From JAJXUB01 sp047974805 (GTDB taxonomy: Bacteria > Actinomycetota > Actinomycetes > Actinomycetales > Dermatophilaceae): a stretch of 64,000 nt of DNA. The notes under the pieces were generated by a model that saw nothing but the letters and a program-made list of their open reading frames with translations, had not been told where the DNA came from and did not search any database. Positions 9,381 through 19,749 of this stretch are shown here, piece by piece. Position 1 is the stretch's first letter; every line of letters begins with the position of its first letter. Where the stretch lies: NCBI GenBank assembly GCA_047974805.1, contig JBKECS010000050.1:29234-93233 (forward strand), in the 5' to 3' direction. A program made the translations under genes and the position numbers.

Positions 9381-9417
9381 CCATGGTTATGACGGGCGCA
9401 GGGACGAAGGAGAGTGC

Positions 9418-10464
9418 ATGAGCACGGACCACGAGCACGTGGATTGGGGAACCGCCCGGGCTGCCGGGCGCCGCCTGGCCGCCAGCGGCCCCAAGGTGCC
9501 CATCGAGGAGGCTCGGGCCGAGGTCGCCGCCCTCAGGGTGGCCGCCGAGCGCGCCCGAGAGCCGGTGGCGGCAACCTCCCTGATGGCAACCCCGCCGGAC
9601 GCACCGACGGCGTTGGTCGTCGACCGTGGCGCCTGGATCGACGCCAACGCCGAGTCCATGGCGGCCCTGCTCGACCCTGTGGTGGACAAGGTGTTCTCCG
9701 GCCGACGCGGCCAACCATCGGAGGGTTCGATCGGCGCCAAACTCACCGGTGCCGAAGCGGGAGCCATGCTGGCGTTCATGGCCAGCAAGGTGCTCGGCCA
9801 ATACGACCTGGCCCCACAAGGCACTCCACGACTGCTCCTCGTTGCGCCCAACATCCTCGCCGTCGGTCGTGAACTCGAGGTGGACCCGGCCGATTTCCGG
9901 CAGTGGGTATGCCTACACGAAGAAACCCACCGGGTGCAGTTCACCGCCGTGCCGTGGTTGCGAGAGCACCTGCTCGAGTCCTCCCGCCGGCTCACTGCCG
10001 ACCTGGCCCCCGATCCCGAGGCGATGTCCCGGAAGATTCGAGAGATCGCTTCCCGGCTTCCGCAGGCGCTCTCCGAAGGCGGCCTGGGCCTGGTCGACCT
10101 CGTCACCACCGAAGAACAGCGGGACCAGATCGCCAAGGTCACCGCGATCATGAGCCTGCTGGAAGGCCACGCCGACGTCGTCATGGACGAGGTCGGCCCC
10201 GAGGTCATCCCGACCGTGGCGCAGATCCGGGAGAAGTTCACCCAACGCCGCACCGGCGTGGGCGCCTTCGACCGGCTGCTGCGGCGCCTGCTCGGCCTGG
10301 AAGCGAAGATGCGGCAGTACCGCGACGGGGCCGTCTTCGTTCGGGCCGTGGTCGATCAGGTGGGATGGGACGGATTCAACGCCGTGTGGACCTCACCTGC
10401 GACGTTGCCGGAACCAATCGAGATCGAGTCCCCGGCGGCTTGGATCCGGCGTGTCCACGGGTAG
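9418..10464 (+). CDS. Zinc-dependent metalloprotease-like protein (DUF2342/zincin_2)
   Basis: A 348-residue protein with the zincin motif HEETHRVQF (HExxH) near residue 170 and a second conserved stretch GHADVVMDEVG near residue 250, which probably gives the third ligand. This fits the actinobacterial DUF2342 family, sometimes labelled 'coenzyme F420 biosynthesis-associated' only because of genome context. ATG 9418 has AAGGAGA at the right distance. It overlaps the start of tilS by 14 bases, so the two are likely co-translated. Substrate unknown; no signal peptide, so probably cytoplasmic. Confidence 0.85.
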   Translation: MSTDHEHVDWGTARAAGRRLAASGPKVPIEEARAEVAALRVAAERAREPVAATSLMATPPDAPTALVVDRGAWIDANAESMAALLDPVVDKVFSGRRGQPSEGSIGAKLTGAEAGAMLAFMASKVLGQYDLAPQGTPRLLLVAPNILAVGRELEVDPADFRQWVCLHEETHRVQFTAVPWLREHLLESSRRLTADLAPDPEAMSRKIREIASRLPQALSEGGLGLVDLVTTEEQRDQIAKVTAIMSLLEGHADVVMDEVGPEVIPTVAQIREKFTQRRTGVGAFDRLLRRLLGLEAKMRQYRDGAVFVRAVVDQVGWDGFNAVWTSPATLPEPIEIESPAAWIRRVHG

Positions 10465-11485
10465 ATCGTGGGGCCGGCCGGCGCCGGAAGTCGCCGCCAT
10501 CCGCGCTGCTGTCCGTGAGGCGCTGACCGACCTGTCCGATTCGGACCTCGTCCTCGTGGCCTGCAGCGGGGGGGCTGACTCCCTGGCGCTGGCCGACGCT
10601 GCGGCCTACCTCGCCGAGGCCGAGGGCCGGCCCATAGGAGCCGTGATCGTTGACCACCAGCTTCGGCCGGATTCTGCGGCGGTCGCCGACGCGGCGGCAC
10701 AGACCTGCTCAGCGCGTGGGCTCGCTCCGGTCCTGGTGCGCTCGGTGACGGTGGCGCTCGGTGCAGCCGGCGTGGAGGCGGCCGCACGCTCAGCCCGGTA
10801 TGCCGCCCTCGACGCGACCGCGGACGAGGTGGGCGCCCGCGCCATCCTGCTCGGCCACACCCTCGACGACCAGGCAGAGCAGGTCCTCCTCGGCCTAGCT
10901 CGGGGCTCCGGGGCTCGGTCGTTGTCCGGTATGCCGGGCCGCCGCGGCGTGTATCGACGGCCGTTGCTGCGGTGCACCCGCTCCCAGACGAGAGCTGCCT
11001 GCGTGGCTGAGGGGTTGTCCTGGTGGGAGGACCCGATGAACCAGGACCCGGCATACGCGCGGGTCCGGGCGCGCCGAGCCATCATCGACCTCGACCACGC
11101 TCTGGGCCCCGGATTGCCTGCGGCGCTGGCCCGAAGCGCCGATCTGCTTCGGGCCGATGCCGATCACCTGGAGGGGGAAGCGGCAACGGCCTACGCCCGG
11201 CTGGGCGGCCCACCGTTCCAGGTGGGCGACCTGGCACAGATGCCGCTGGCCATCCGCTCCCGGGTGTGGCGGCAGATCGCGGTGGCCGCGGGAGCGCCGG
11301 TCGGCCAGCTGAGTGCCGCCCACGTGGCCAGTTGTGATCTCCTCCTGACCCAGTGGCATGGTCAGGGGCCGGTGGATCTACCCGGCGGCGTGCGGGTGCG
11401 GCGCCACGACGGACGGGTGTATCTGGAACCGGGCGGCTGCGGAACAATGGTGGATGCGCCCGCTGCCACCGCCGAGAAGGAGTAG
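10451..11485 (+). CDS. tilS: tRNA(Ile)-lysidine synthetase
   Basis: A 344-residue N-type ATP pyrophosphatase. It changes C34 of the CAU-anticodon tRNA(Ile) to lysidine so the tRNA reads AUA codons. The PP-loop SGGADS is near residues 38-43, followed by VDHQLRPDS, LGHTLDDQAEQ and the family stretch WWEDPMNQDPAYARVRAR. The gene starts at GTG inside the zincin gene and is followed four bases later by hpt. The enzyme matters here because AUA codons, otherwise rare, recur where the GGCATAC motif is read as Gly-Ile. Confidence 0.93.
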   Translation: MSTGRSWGRPAPEVAAIRAAVREALTDLSDSDLVLVACSGGADSLALADAAAYLAEAEGRPIGAVIVDHQLRPDSAAVADAAAQTCSARGLAPVLVRSVTVALGAAGVEAAARSARYAALDATADEVGARAILLGHTLDDQAEQVLLGLARGSGARSLSGMPGRRGVYRRPLLRCTRSQTRAACVAEGLSWWEDPMNQDPAYARVRARRAIIDLDHALGPGLPAALARSADLLRADADHLEGEAATAYARLGGPPFQVGDLAQMPLAIRSRVWRQIAVAAGAPVGQLSAAHVASCDLLLTQWHGQGPVDLPGGVRVRRHDGRVYLEPGGCGTMVDAPAATAEKE

Positions 11486-11488
11486 CCC

Positions 11489-12040
11489 ATGGATTCTGCG
11501 AGCCTGGGGGATCAGCTCGAACACGTCCTGCTCACCGAGGCGGAGATCCAGGACAAACTGCTCGAATTGGCCGAGTCCATCGCGTTGGAGTACCAGGACA
11601 AGGAGCTCTTGCTCGTGGGGGTCCTCAAGGGTGCGGTCATGGTGATGGCCGACCTCATGCGGGCGCTGCCGATGAGCGTGCCGGTGGACTGGATGGCGGT
11701 CAGCTCCTACGGCTCGGGCACCAAATCCTCCGGGGTGGTCCGCATTCTCAAGGACTTGGACACCGATATCGCCGGGCGCCATGTGCTCATTGTCGAGGAC
11801 ATCGTTGACTCCGGTCTCACCCTGTCGTGGATCCGGGCCAACCTGCAGTCTCGAGGCCCGGCCTCGGTGGAGATCTGCACGTTGCTGCGCAAGCCCGACG
11901 CGGCCAAGGTCGACATCGACGTCAAATGGGTCGGCTTCGAGATCCCGAACGAGTTCGTCGTCGGCTATGGGCTGGACTTCGCCGAACACTATCGCGGCCT
12001 GCGCGACGTCGCGACCCTGGCCCCACACGTGTACAGCTGA
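11489..12040 (+). CDS. hpt: Hypoxanthine-guanine phosphoribosyltransferase
   Basis: A 183-residue purine salvage enzyme transferring phosphoribose from PRPP to hypoxanthine or guanine. The PRPP loop VLIVEDIVDSGLT lies near residue 100-112, and VGFEIPNEFVVGYGLDFAEHYRGL is the typical C-terminal purine-binding stretch. It directly follows tilS (3-base gap), the usual tilS-hpt-ftsH order. SD-like GAGAAGGAG lies just before the ATG. Confidence 0.95.
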   Translation: MDSASLGDQLEHVLLTEAEIQDKLLELAESIALEYQDKELLLVGVLKGAVMVMADLMRALPMSVPVDWMAVSSYGSGTKSSGVVRILKDLDTDIAGRHVLIVEDIVDSGLTLSWIRANLQSRGPASVEICTLLRKPDAAKVDIDVKWVGFEIPNEFVVGYGLDFAEHYRGLRDVATLAPHVYS

Positions 12041-12045
12041 CCATC

Positions 12046-12078
12046 GCCGTGACTATGGGTCGGAGCCGTGACTATGGG
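12046..12078 (+). repeat. Short direct repeat in the hpt-ftsH gap
   Basis: GCCGTGACTATGGG occurs at 12046-12059 and again at 12065-12078, a 19-base period, followed by GATAGGGATAGG. The 240-base gap before ftsH also has a TACTCT -10-like box near 12160 and a small hairpin around GGTTCGATGACCGAAC (about 12216). The two helically phased copies could be activator or repressor sites for ftsH. Confidence 0.4.
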
Positions 12079-12280
12079 CCGGATAGGGATAGGAACGGAT
12101 CGCGGGGCTGTGACGTTGTCACCATCGCGTAGTCCTGAACCGATGTCCGGCCCGGCCGCTACTCTCGGGGACCAGGCGACGCAGCCGATGAACGACATAG
12201 CAGCCCACCCGGTCGGTTCGATGACCGAACAATGATCGAAGTAGAGCAGGAGGACCGAGTTCCGTCGAACTCGCAGAACC

Positions 12281-14403
<2,123 letters not shown>

Positions 14404-14404
<1 letters not shown>

Positions 14405-14991
14405 TGGAGCAGGACGCGCATACGGTCGACCTTCCCCGAGCCGAGGCGGCGGTCCGGGAGTTTCTCCTGGCCATCGGTGAGGACCCGGATCGGGAGGGAC
14501 TGGTGCAGACGCCGGCCCGGGTCGCCCGGGCCGCCACCCAACTGTATGCCGGGCTGAGTCAGGACCCGGGGCAGGTGCTGTCCGCGATGTTTCAGATCGA
14601 TCATGACGAGATGATCATCGTCCGGGACATCGAGGTCTACAGCACGTGCGAGCATCACCTGCTGCCCTTCCACGGCGTTGCCCACGTCGGCTACATCCCA
14701 GGCGAAGAGGGCCGAGTGACCGGCTTGTCCAAACTCGCCCGGCTCGTCGATGTCTTCGCCCGGCGCCCGCAGGTCCAAGAACGCCTCACCACGCAGGTGG
14801 CCGACGCGCTGGTGGAGTACATCGGCGCCCAGGGGGTCATCGTCGTGGTCGAGGCCGAGCACCTGTGCATGTCCATGCGGGGGGTGACGAAGCCCGGCTC
14901 GCGAACGATCACGTCCGCCGTGCGCGGGCACCTGCGCAACCCGGCGACCCGGGCGGAGGCCATGTCCCTGCTGACCAGCGGCAACCGGTGA
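14404..14991 (+). CDS. folE: GTP cyclohydrolase I
   Basis: A 195-residue type I enzyme, the first step of folate synthesis (GTP to 7,8-dihydroneopterin triphosphate). Zinc ligands lie in STCEHHLLPFHG and EAEHLCMSMRGV, and the conserved GYIPGEEGRVTGLSKLARLVDVFARRPQVQE is intact. It is coupled to ftsH upstream (TGATG) and to folP downstream (GTGA), so translation is probably linked along the operon. Confidence 0.96.
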
Positions 14992-15863
14992 ACCGGCAGG
15001 AAGCCGCACCGGACCCGCCGAGGTCCGCGACGGGCGGCCTGAGCCAGGTCCTGCCCCGGCCGCGGCTCATGGGGGTCGTCAACGTCACGCCGGACTCCTT
15101 TTCCGACGGCGGGTTGTGGTTCGACCCCGACGCGGCCATCGAGCACGGGCTGTCGCTACTCGCCCAAGGTGCCGACCTCCTCGACGTCGGCGGGGAATCC
15201 ACCCGTCCCGGTGCGCAACGCCCCAGCGAGGCCGAAGAACTCAGCCGAGTCATCCCGGTGATCTCCGCACTGTCAGCCGCGGGGGCCATCGTCTCCATCG
15301 ACACCATGCGTGCCGGGGTCGCTGCAGCCGCCCTGACGGCGGGGGCGAGCCTGGTCAACGACGTTTCCGGAGGCCTATCGGACCCCGCCATGATCCCGCT
15401 GGTCGCCGCCGCCAAAGTGGACTACGTCTGTATGCACTGGCGGGGGCATTCGGCAGACATGCAGTCCCGGGCGGTCTACGACGATGTCGTCGCCGAGGTA
15501 CGGGACGAGCTGACTGCCCGGGTGGAGGCGCTGTGCGCGGGCGGGATCGACCGGGCCCGGATCATCCTCGACCCGGGGCTGGGGTTTGCCAAAACCGCCG
15601 AACACAATTGGGCAGTGCTGCGTCACTTGGACGCGATCACCGCCCTCGGGCAGCGAGTCCTCGTCGGGGCATCCCGGAAGGCCTTCCTTGGACGGGTGGG
15701 TCGACCCCCCGGGCACGAACGGCTACCCCTGGATCGTGACGTGGCAACGGCCGTGACCACCGCCTACATTGCGGCATATCACCCGTGGGGCATCCGGGTG
15801 CACGATCTGCCGAGCTCGATGGACGCCCTCGATGTCGCCGGAATCTGGCAGGCCACGCCATGA
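14988..15863 (+). CDS. folP: Dihydropteroate synthase
   Basis: A 291-residue TIM-barrel enzyme joining p-aminobenzoate and dihydropterin pyrophosphate; the target of sulfonamides. Signatures: LMGVVNVTPDSFSDGG, DLLDVGGESTRPGA, VNDVSGG and ILDPGLGFAKTAEHNW. Start GTG 14988 overlaps the folE stop (GTGA); the long open frame upstream in the same frame is inside folE and non-coding. It ends in an ATGA overlap with the folB-folK fusion. Confidence 0.95.
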   Translation: MNRQEAAPDPPRSATGGLSQVLPRPRLMGVVNVTPDSFSDGGLWFDPDAAIEHGLSLLAQGADLLDVGGESTRPGAQRPSEAEELSRVIPVISALSAAGAIVSIDTMRAGVAAAALTAGASLVNDVSGGLSDPAMIPLVAAAKVDYVCMHWRGHSADMQSRAVYDDVVAEVRDELTARVEALCAGGIDRARIILDPGLGFAKTAEHNWAVLRHLDAITALGQRVLVGASRKAFLGRVGRPPGHERLPLDRDVATAVTTAYIAAYHPWGIRVHDLPSSMDALDVAGIWQATP

Positions 15864-16825
15864 CCGACTCGGCACCCACTCCACCGGAGCCGACGCAGGC
15901 GCAGTCCCGCGGCACAACGGCGCCTACCCCGCCCGACCGGATCGAGGCCCGCGGCATACGCGCGTTTGGACGCCACGGTGTCTTGGAACACGAACGCCGC
16001 GAGGGCCAGGAGTTCGTCGTCGATGTGAGCCTGGCCGTCGACCTGGCCCGGGCCGGTCGTACGGACGACCTCGCCGAGACGGTCAGCTATGCCGAGGTGG
16101 CCGCGGACGTGGTGGCCATCGTGACCGGTGAACCCGTCGACCTCATCGAAACGGTCGCCCAGCGCATCGCGGATGCCTGCCTGCGCCGCCCCCTGGTCGA
16201 AGCGGTCGAGGTGACCGTGCACAAACCGCAGGCTCCGGTTGGGGTGCCGTTCGACGACGTTGCGGTCACCCTTCGGCGCGCCGCTGCGACCCCAGTGGTC
16301 ATCGCCCTGGGTGCCAATCTTGGCGACCCGATGACCACCCTGGATGAGGCCGTGACCGCCCTGTCCGAGGGCCTGGACGATGTTCGAGTCTCCACCCGTT
16401 TCCGCACCGCACCGGTCGGTGGTCCGGATCAGCCGGACTACGTCAATGCCGTCCTCACCGGGTTTACCGCCCGCTCCCCACGTCGGATGTTGGCGTGGCT
16501 GCACGAGATCGAAGCGGCCGCCGGACGCATACGGGAGGTTCGGTGGGGTCCTCGAACCCTCGATCTGGACCTCATCGCCTACGGGCGCCCGGGCGACGCG
16601 GATGAGGTGGTCAGCACCGACGCCACGCTGACTCTGCCGCACCCTCGTGCCCACGAGCGGGCCTTCGTCCTGGCGCCGTGGGCGCAGCTGGAGACGACCG
16701 CACGGCTGCGTATGCCGGATGGTTCGCTACGCGCGGTCGTGGAGGTCCTCTCGGAGCTGGATCAATCGGGGGTGCGGCCGGTCGCGGAGGAAACAGCAGC
16801 GGGTGGCGTGGGTGGCTGGGCATGA
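15860..16825 (+). CDS. folBK: Bifunctional dihydroneopterin aldolase / HPPK (FolB-FolK fusion)
   Basis: A 321-residue fusion. After a ~25-residue Pro/Thr-rich leader, residues ~27-145 are dihydroneopterin aldolase (RIEARGIRAFGRHGVLEHER, VSYAEVAADVV, LIETVAQRIADACL). Residues ~148-300 are 6-hydroxymethyl-dihydropterin pyrophosphokinase (VIALGANLGDPMTTL, TAPVGGPDQPDYVNAVL, RWGPRTLDLDLIAYG, LPHPRAHERAFVLAPW). One polypeptide thus covers two consecutive folate steps and feeds FolP just upstream. In M. tuberculosis these are two genes. ATG 15860 overlaps the folP stop. Confidence 0.95.
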   Translation: MTDSAPTPPEPTQAQSRGTTAPTPPDRIEARGIRAFGRHGVLEHERREGQEFVVDVSLAVDLARAGRTDDLAETVSYAEVAADVVAIVTGEPVDLIETVAQRIADACLRRPLVEAVEVTVHKPQAPVGVPFDDVAVTLRRAAATPVVIALGANLGDPMTTLDEAVTALSEGLDDVRVSTRFRTAPVGGPDQPDYVNAVLTGFTARSPRRMLAWLHEIEAAAGRIREVRWGPRTLDLDLIAYGRPGDADEVVSTDATLTLPHPRAHERAFVLAPWAQLETTARLRMPDGSLRAVVEVLSELDQSGVRPVAEETAAGGVGGWA

Positions 16826-17322
16826 ACCGGTCGGGCGATCCGGGTGTCGGCCCGCGCATCCTGGCGCAGGCCCTTGCGCTGGGGCTCGTCGTCGGTTTGG
16901 CCGTGTGGGGCTTCTACCGGCATCGCGGTGGCCTCACCCCGGGCCCGTCCTGGTTGATCGTGGCGGTGGTGCTGGCGATTGCGACGCTCATCGTCATCGT
17001 CGTCTGGCCGGTCCGGGCGTACCAGCGGGGCCGCTCGGGATCGAGGTTCTCGCCGCTGCGCGCTGCCCGGGCCCTGCAGCTCGCGCAGGCTGGGGCGTTG
17101 ACCGGGGCGGCGGCTGTCGGGTGGTTCATTGGGCAGGGCATCGTCATCGTGCGGGACCTCAGTCTGCGCGTCATGCAGGGGCATCTGGCTGCGACAGGTC
17201 TGGCAGTCCTGGCGTCGTTGGTGCTCCTGGGCGCCGGATTATGGGGGCAGGCTCAGTGCCGGCTACCCGATGACGACAGCGATGACACCGACTCGGCGGG
17301 GGCCCGCGGAAACGGCGCCTGA
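16822..17322 (+). CDS. DUF3180 membrane protein
   Basis: A 166-residue protein with four predicted transmembrane helices (ILAQALALGLVVGLAVWGF, WLIVAVVLAIATLIVIVVW, AGALTGAAAVGWFIGQG, LAATGLAVLASLVLLGAGL) and an acidic C-terminus. It matches the DUF3180 family, which regularly follows folK in actinobacteria; function unknown. The start overlaps the folBK stop (ATGA), making it the last gene of the ftsH-folate operon. The 127 bases after it hold no recognised feature. Confidence 0.85.
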   Translation: MNRSGDPGVGPRILAQALALGLVVGLAVWGFYRHRGGLTPGPSWLIVAVVLAIATLIVIVVWPVRAYQRGRSGSRFSPLRAARALQLAQAGALTGAAAVGWFIGQGIVIVRDLSLRVMQGHLAATGLAVLASLVLLGAGLWGQAQCRLPDDDSDDTDSAGARGNGA

Positions 17323-17449
17323 CCGGTCCGGCGACGATCGTCGAGTCATGCGTTCGGCTGGGGACCCCAAACGGGCGCGGCAGGCTATGTCGCATTGGAG
17401 ACGTTTGAGGGGGCCATCGGGGGGGCGGACCGCCCGTGACGGTGGGGGC

Positions 17450-18622
17450 CTACTTGTCGACGTCGCCGACGACGAAGAACATTGAGCCGAGGATGGCGAC
17501 CATGTCGGCGATGAGGTTGCCGGGCAGGATCGTCGCCAGAGCCTGGACATTGTTGAACGAGGCGGTGCGCAGTTTCAGCCGCCAGGGGGTCTTCTCGCCT
17601 CGGCTGACCAGGAAGTATCCGTTGAAGCCGAGGGGGTTTTCGGTTGCCGCGTAGGTTTCGCCGTCGGGCGCCTTGAGCACCTTGGGCAACCGCACGTTGA
17701 CCGGGCCCTGGGGGAGCATCCTCAGCGTGTCCAGGCATGCTTGAGCGAGGTCCAACGACACTGTCGTCTGTTCCAAGAGGACTTCGAGCCGGGCATAGCA
17801 GTCGCCGGCCGTTCGGGTTACCACCCGGCCCGGCCCCCCGGGAGCGAACAGGTCGGCATACGCAAGATAGGGAGCATCCCGGCGCAGGTCGACGTCGAGG
17901 CCGCTAGCTCGGGCGATCGGTCCGGACACCCCATAAGCCGAAGCGGTCTCCACCGGAAGAACCCCGACACCGACGGTCCGGCCGAGCAGGATCTCGTTGC
18001 GCATGAGCAGGGCTTGAAGGTCCGGTAATCTGCGACGGACGGCGCCGATGGCCCGCTCGACCCGATCCAGCCACCCGGCCGGTAGGTCCTCCTTGAGCCC
18101 TCCGACTCGGTTGAACATGTAGTGCATCCGTCCGCCGGAGATCTCCTCCATGACGGCCTGGAGCTCCTCCCGTTCGCGGAAGGCGTGAAAGATCGGGGTG
18201 ATGGCGCCGAGTTCCAGGGCATAGGAGCCGAGGAACATCAGGTGGTTCAACACCCGGTTGAGCTCGGCCAGCAGGGTTCGCGCCCAAACTGCCCGCGGGG
18301 GCACCTCGAGACCGAGCATGTCCTCGACGGCCAACACGACACCGAGTTCGTTGGAGAACGCGCTCAGCCAGTCGTGTCGATTCGCCAGAACGATGATCTG
18401 GCGATAGTCGCGGACCTCGAAGAGCTTTTCCGCGCCTCGGTGCATATAGCCGATGATGGGGTCAGCCGAGACGATGCGCTCCCCGTCCAGGACGATCTTC
18501 AGCCGAAGCACCCCGTGGGTGGCCGGGTGCTGCGGGCCGATGTTGAGCACCATGTCCGCCGAGCTGAGCGAACCCCCGCCAACCCCGACCGTCAACTGGG
18601 TGGAGCCGCCTGCTGTGCTCAT
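17450..18622 (-). CDS. nuoD: Stand-alone NuoD-like subunit (49-kDa/NDUFS2 paralogue)
   Basis: A 390-residue homologue of the complex I quinone-site subunit NuoD, without other nuo genes nearby. The quinone-site His is kept (IGPQHPATHG, His36), as are the two arginines near cluster N2 in complex I: Arg62 in MHRGAEK and Arg82 in NRHDW. Where canonical subunits have the quinone-binding Tyr three residues after the second Arg, this one has Trp85. ATG 18622 is preceded by TACTCT and six bases, suggesting a leaderless message. It lies 63 bases downstream of a MidA/NDUFAF7-type methyltransferase gene on the same strand. Either an alternative complex I subunit or part of another electron-transfer complex. 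Confidence 0.88.
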   Translation of the reverse strand: MSTAGGSTQLTVGVGGGSLSSADMVLNIGPQHPATHGVLRLKIVLDGERIVSADPIIGYMHRGAEKLFEVRDYRQIIVLANRHDWLSAFSNELGVVLAVEDMLGLEVPPRAVWARTLLAELNRVLNHLMFLGSYALELGAITPIFHAFREREELQAVMEEISGGRMHYMFNRVGGLKEDLPAGWLDRVERAIGAVRRRLPDLQALLMRNEILLGRTVGVGVLPVETASAYGVSGPIARASGLDVDLRRDAPYLAYADLFAPGGPGRVVTRTAGDCYARLEVLLEQTTVSLDLAQACLDTLRMLPQGPVNVRLPKVLKAPDGETYAATENPLGFNGYFLVSRGEKTPWRLKLRTASFNNVQALATILPGNLIADMVAILGSMFFVVGDVDK

Positions 18623-18685
18623 GCAGCAAGAGTATGCCGCAGGCCGCGGCCGGTCATCGGTCACTCCCAACCGGCTGCTCGCCGG

Positions 18686-19687
18686 TCACTCGGAACCGTT
18701 CGTCGTCAGTGGGCTACCTGGGCGGTGATCTGCCTTGGCCACCACCCACTGAAAGGCTCCCAATCCGTCCGGATGGCGCAACAGGCCGAGCGCCCCAGCG
18801 CGCGCCACAGCGTGAAGGTAGCGCCCGGGGTCCGTCCGGGCCAGGTCATGAGGCGGACGGGGAGCGCGCACCCCGAACCTGTCCAAGGCCTCGCGTTGGC
18901 TCAGTCGCTCGTCCTGGTCGAGACTGTCCAACGCGACATGCGCGGTGAGGTCGCACGAGCCGTCCGGGCGCGGTGGGACGAGCGTGCCGACGGCATACCC
19001 GGTGAGGGTGCCGGTGCTGGGTCGGCTCTGGACGGTGTGGCCGTAGTCGATGGCCACTGCCAGGCCGGAGTCGATCCGGGCGAGGAGTCGGGCCCAGGCC
19101 AGGTCGCGGTCCGCTCCGATCTCGACCCTCTCCCCAGGGGTTGTCGTCGGCCACCACCGGCTGGCCCAGGCCGCGTCCGCCGCGCCGATCGGGCGGCCAA
19201 GGGTCTCGGCACCGCTGGGGTCGACCAGGACCTGGCGCAACACCCCGCGGCGGTCCACTTCGGCGACGGTGCAGGGCACGACGTCGAGCCACTCGTTGGC
19301 CACCACGAGGGTGTCGGTCAGTCCGTCAAGGGCGTCGGGCAGTTCCGCGCCGCCGGAGGAGCGCCACCAGGTGATATCGGCGGGGAGGGACGCCGGCCGG
19401 TCGATCACGTCGACACCGACCAGGTGCAGATCCGAGCGCTGTTGCGCCAGGGCCGTCAGCAGTTCGCCGCGGCCACATCCCAGATCGACCACGGTGGTGC
19501 ATTCGCTGGCGCGCGCCAGGGCTGCCACTGCTTCGGCAAGCAGTGGGCCGAGGTCGTCGTGGGCTGCCGTCAGGAAGTGCCCGGCCGGACCCTCGGGGCG
19601 GCGATAGAACCCATCCGGGCCATACAGGGCCGTATGCCAGGCCTCGCGCCACAGGCGTGGCACCTGCGGATCGGCGAGCGTGGGCAC
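18686..19687 (-). CDS. SAM-dependent methyltransferase of the MidA/NDUFAF7 (COG1565) family
   Basis: A 333-residue protein with a class I SAM fold: VVDLGCGRGELLTALAQ as the SAM-binding motif and the family-specific LVVANEWLDVVPC (compare NExxDAxP), followed by AVAIDYGHT. NDUFAF7 in mitochondria dimethylates an arginine of the NuoD homologue NDUFS2. Here the next gene downstream on the same strand (18622-17450) encodes a NuoD-like protein that keeps that arginine, so enzyme and substrate are probably encoded together. Start GTG 19687; no clear SD. Confidence 0.84.
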   Translation of the reverse strand: MPTLADPQVPRLWREAWHTALYGPDGFYRRPEGPAGHFLTAAHDDLGPLLAEAVAALARASECTTVVDLGCGRGELLTALAQQRSDLHLVGVDVIDRPASLPADITWWRSSGGAELPDALDGLTDTLVVANEWLDVVPCTVAEVDRRGVLRQVLVDPSGAETLGRPIGAADAAWASRWWPTTTPGERVEIGADRDLAWARLLARIDSGLAVAIDYGHTVQSRPSTGTLTGYAVGTLVPPRPDGSCDLTAHVALDSLDQDERLSQREALDRFGVRAPRPPHDLARTDPGRYLHAVARAGALGLLRHPDGLGAFQWVVAKADHRPGSPLTTNGSE

Positions 19688-19708
19688 ACCGGCATCATGG
19701 CGCAGGTT

Positions 19709-19742
19709 CCTACCTGAGGCGTAAAAGCGGTGACGGTAGGGT
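19709..19742 (+). repeat. Partial copy of an intergenic element next to a promoter
   Basis: TTCCTACCTGAGGCGTAAAA (19708-19727) followed by GCGGTGACGG matches the right ends of the palindromic elements at 28115 and 41516 (CCCACCTGAGGCGTAAAACC, CCCACCTGTGGCGTAAATCC). The left palindrome arm is absent here. TAGGGT at 19737-19742 is a -10 box for the gene starting at 19750. Confidence 0.65.
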
Positions 19743-19749
19743 CAGGATC

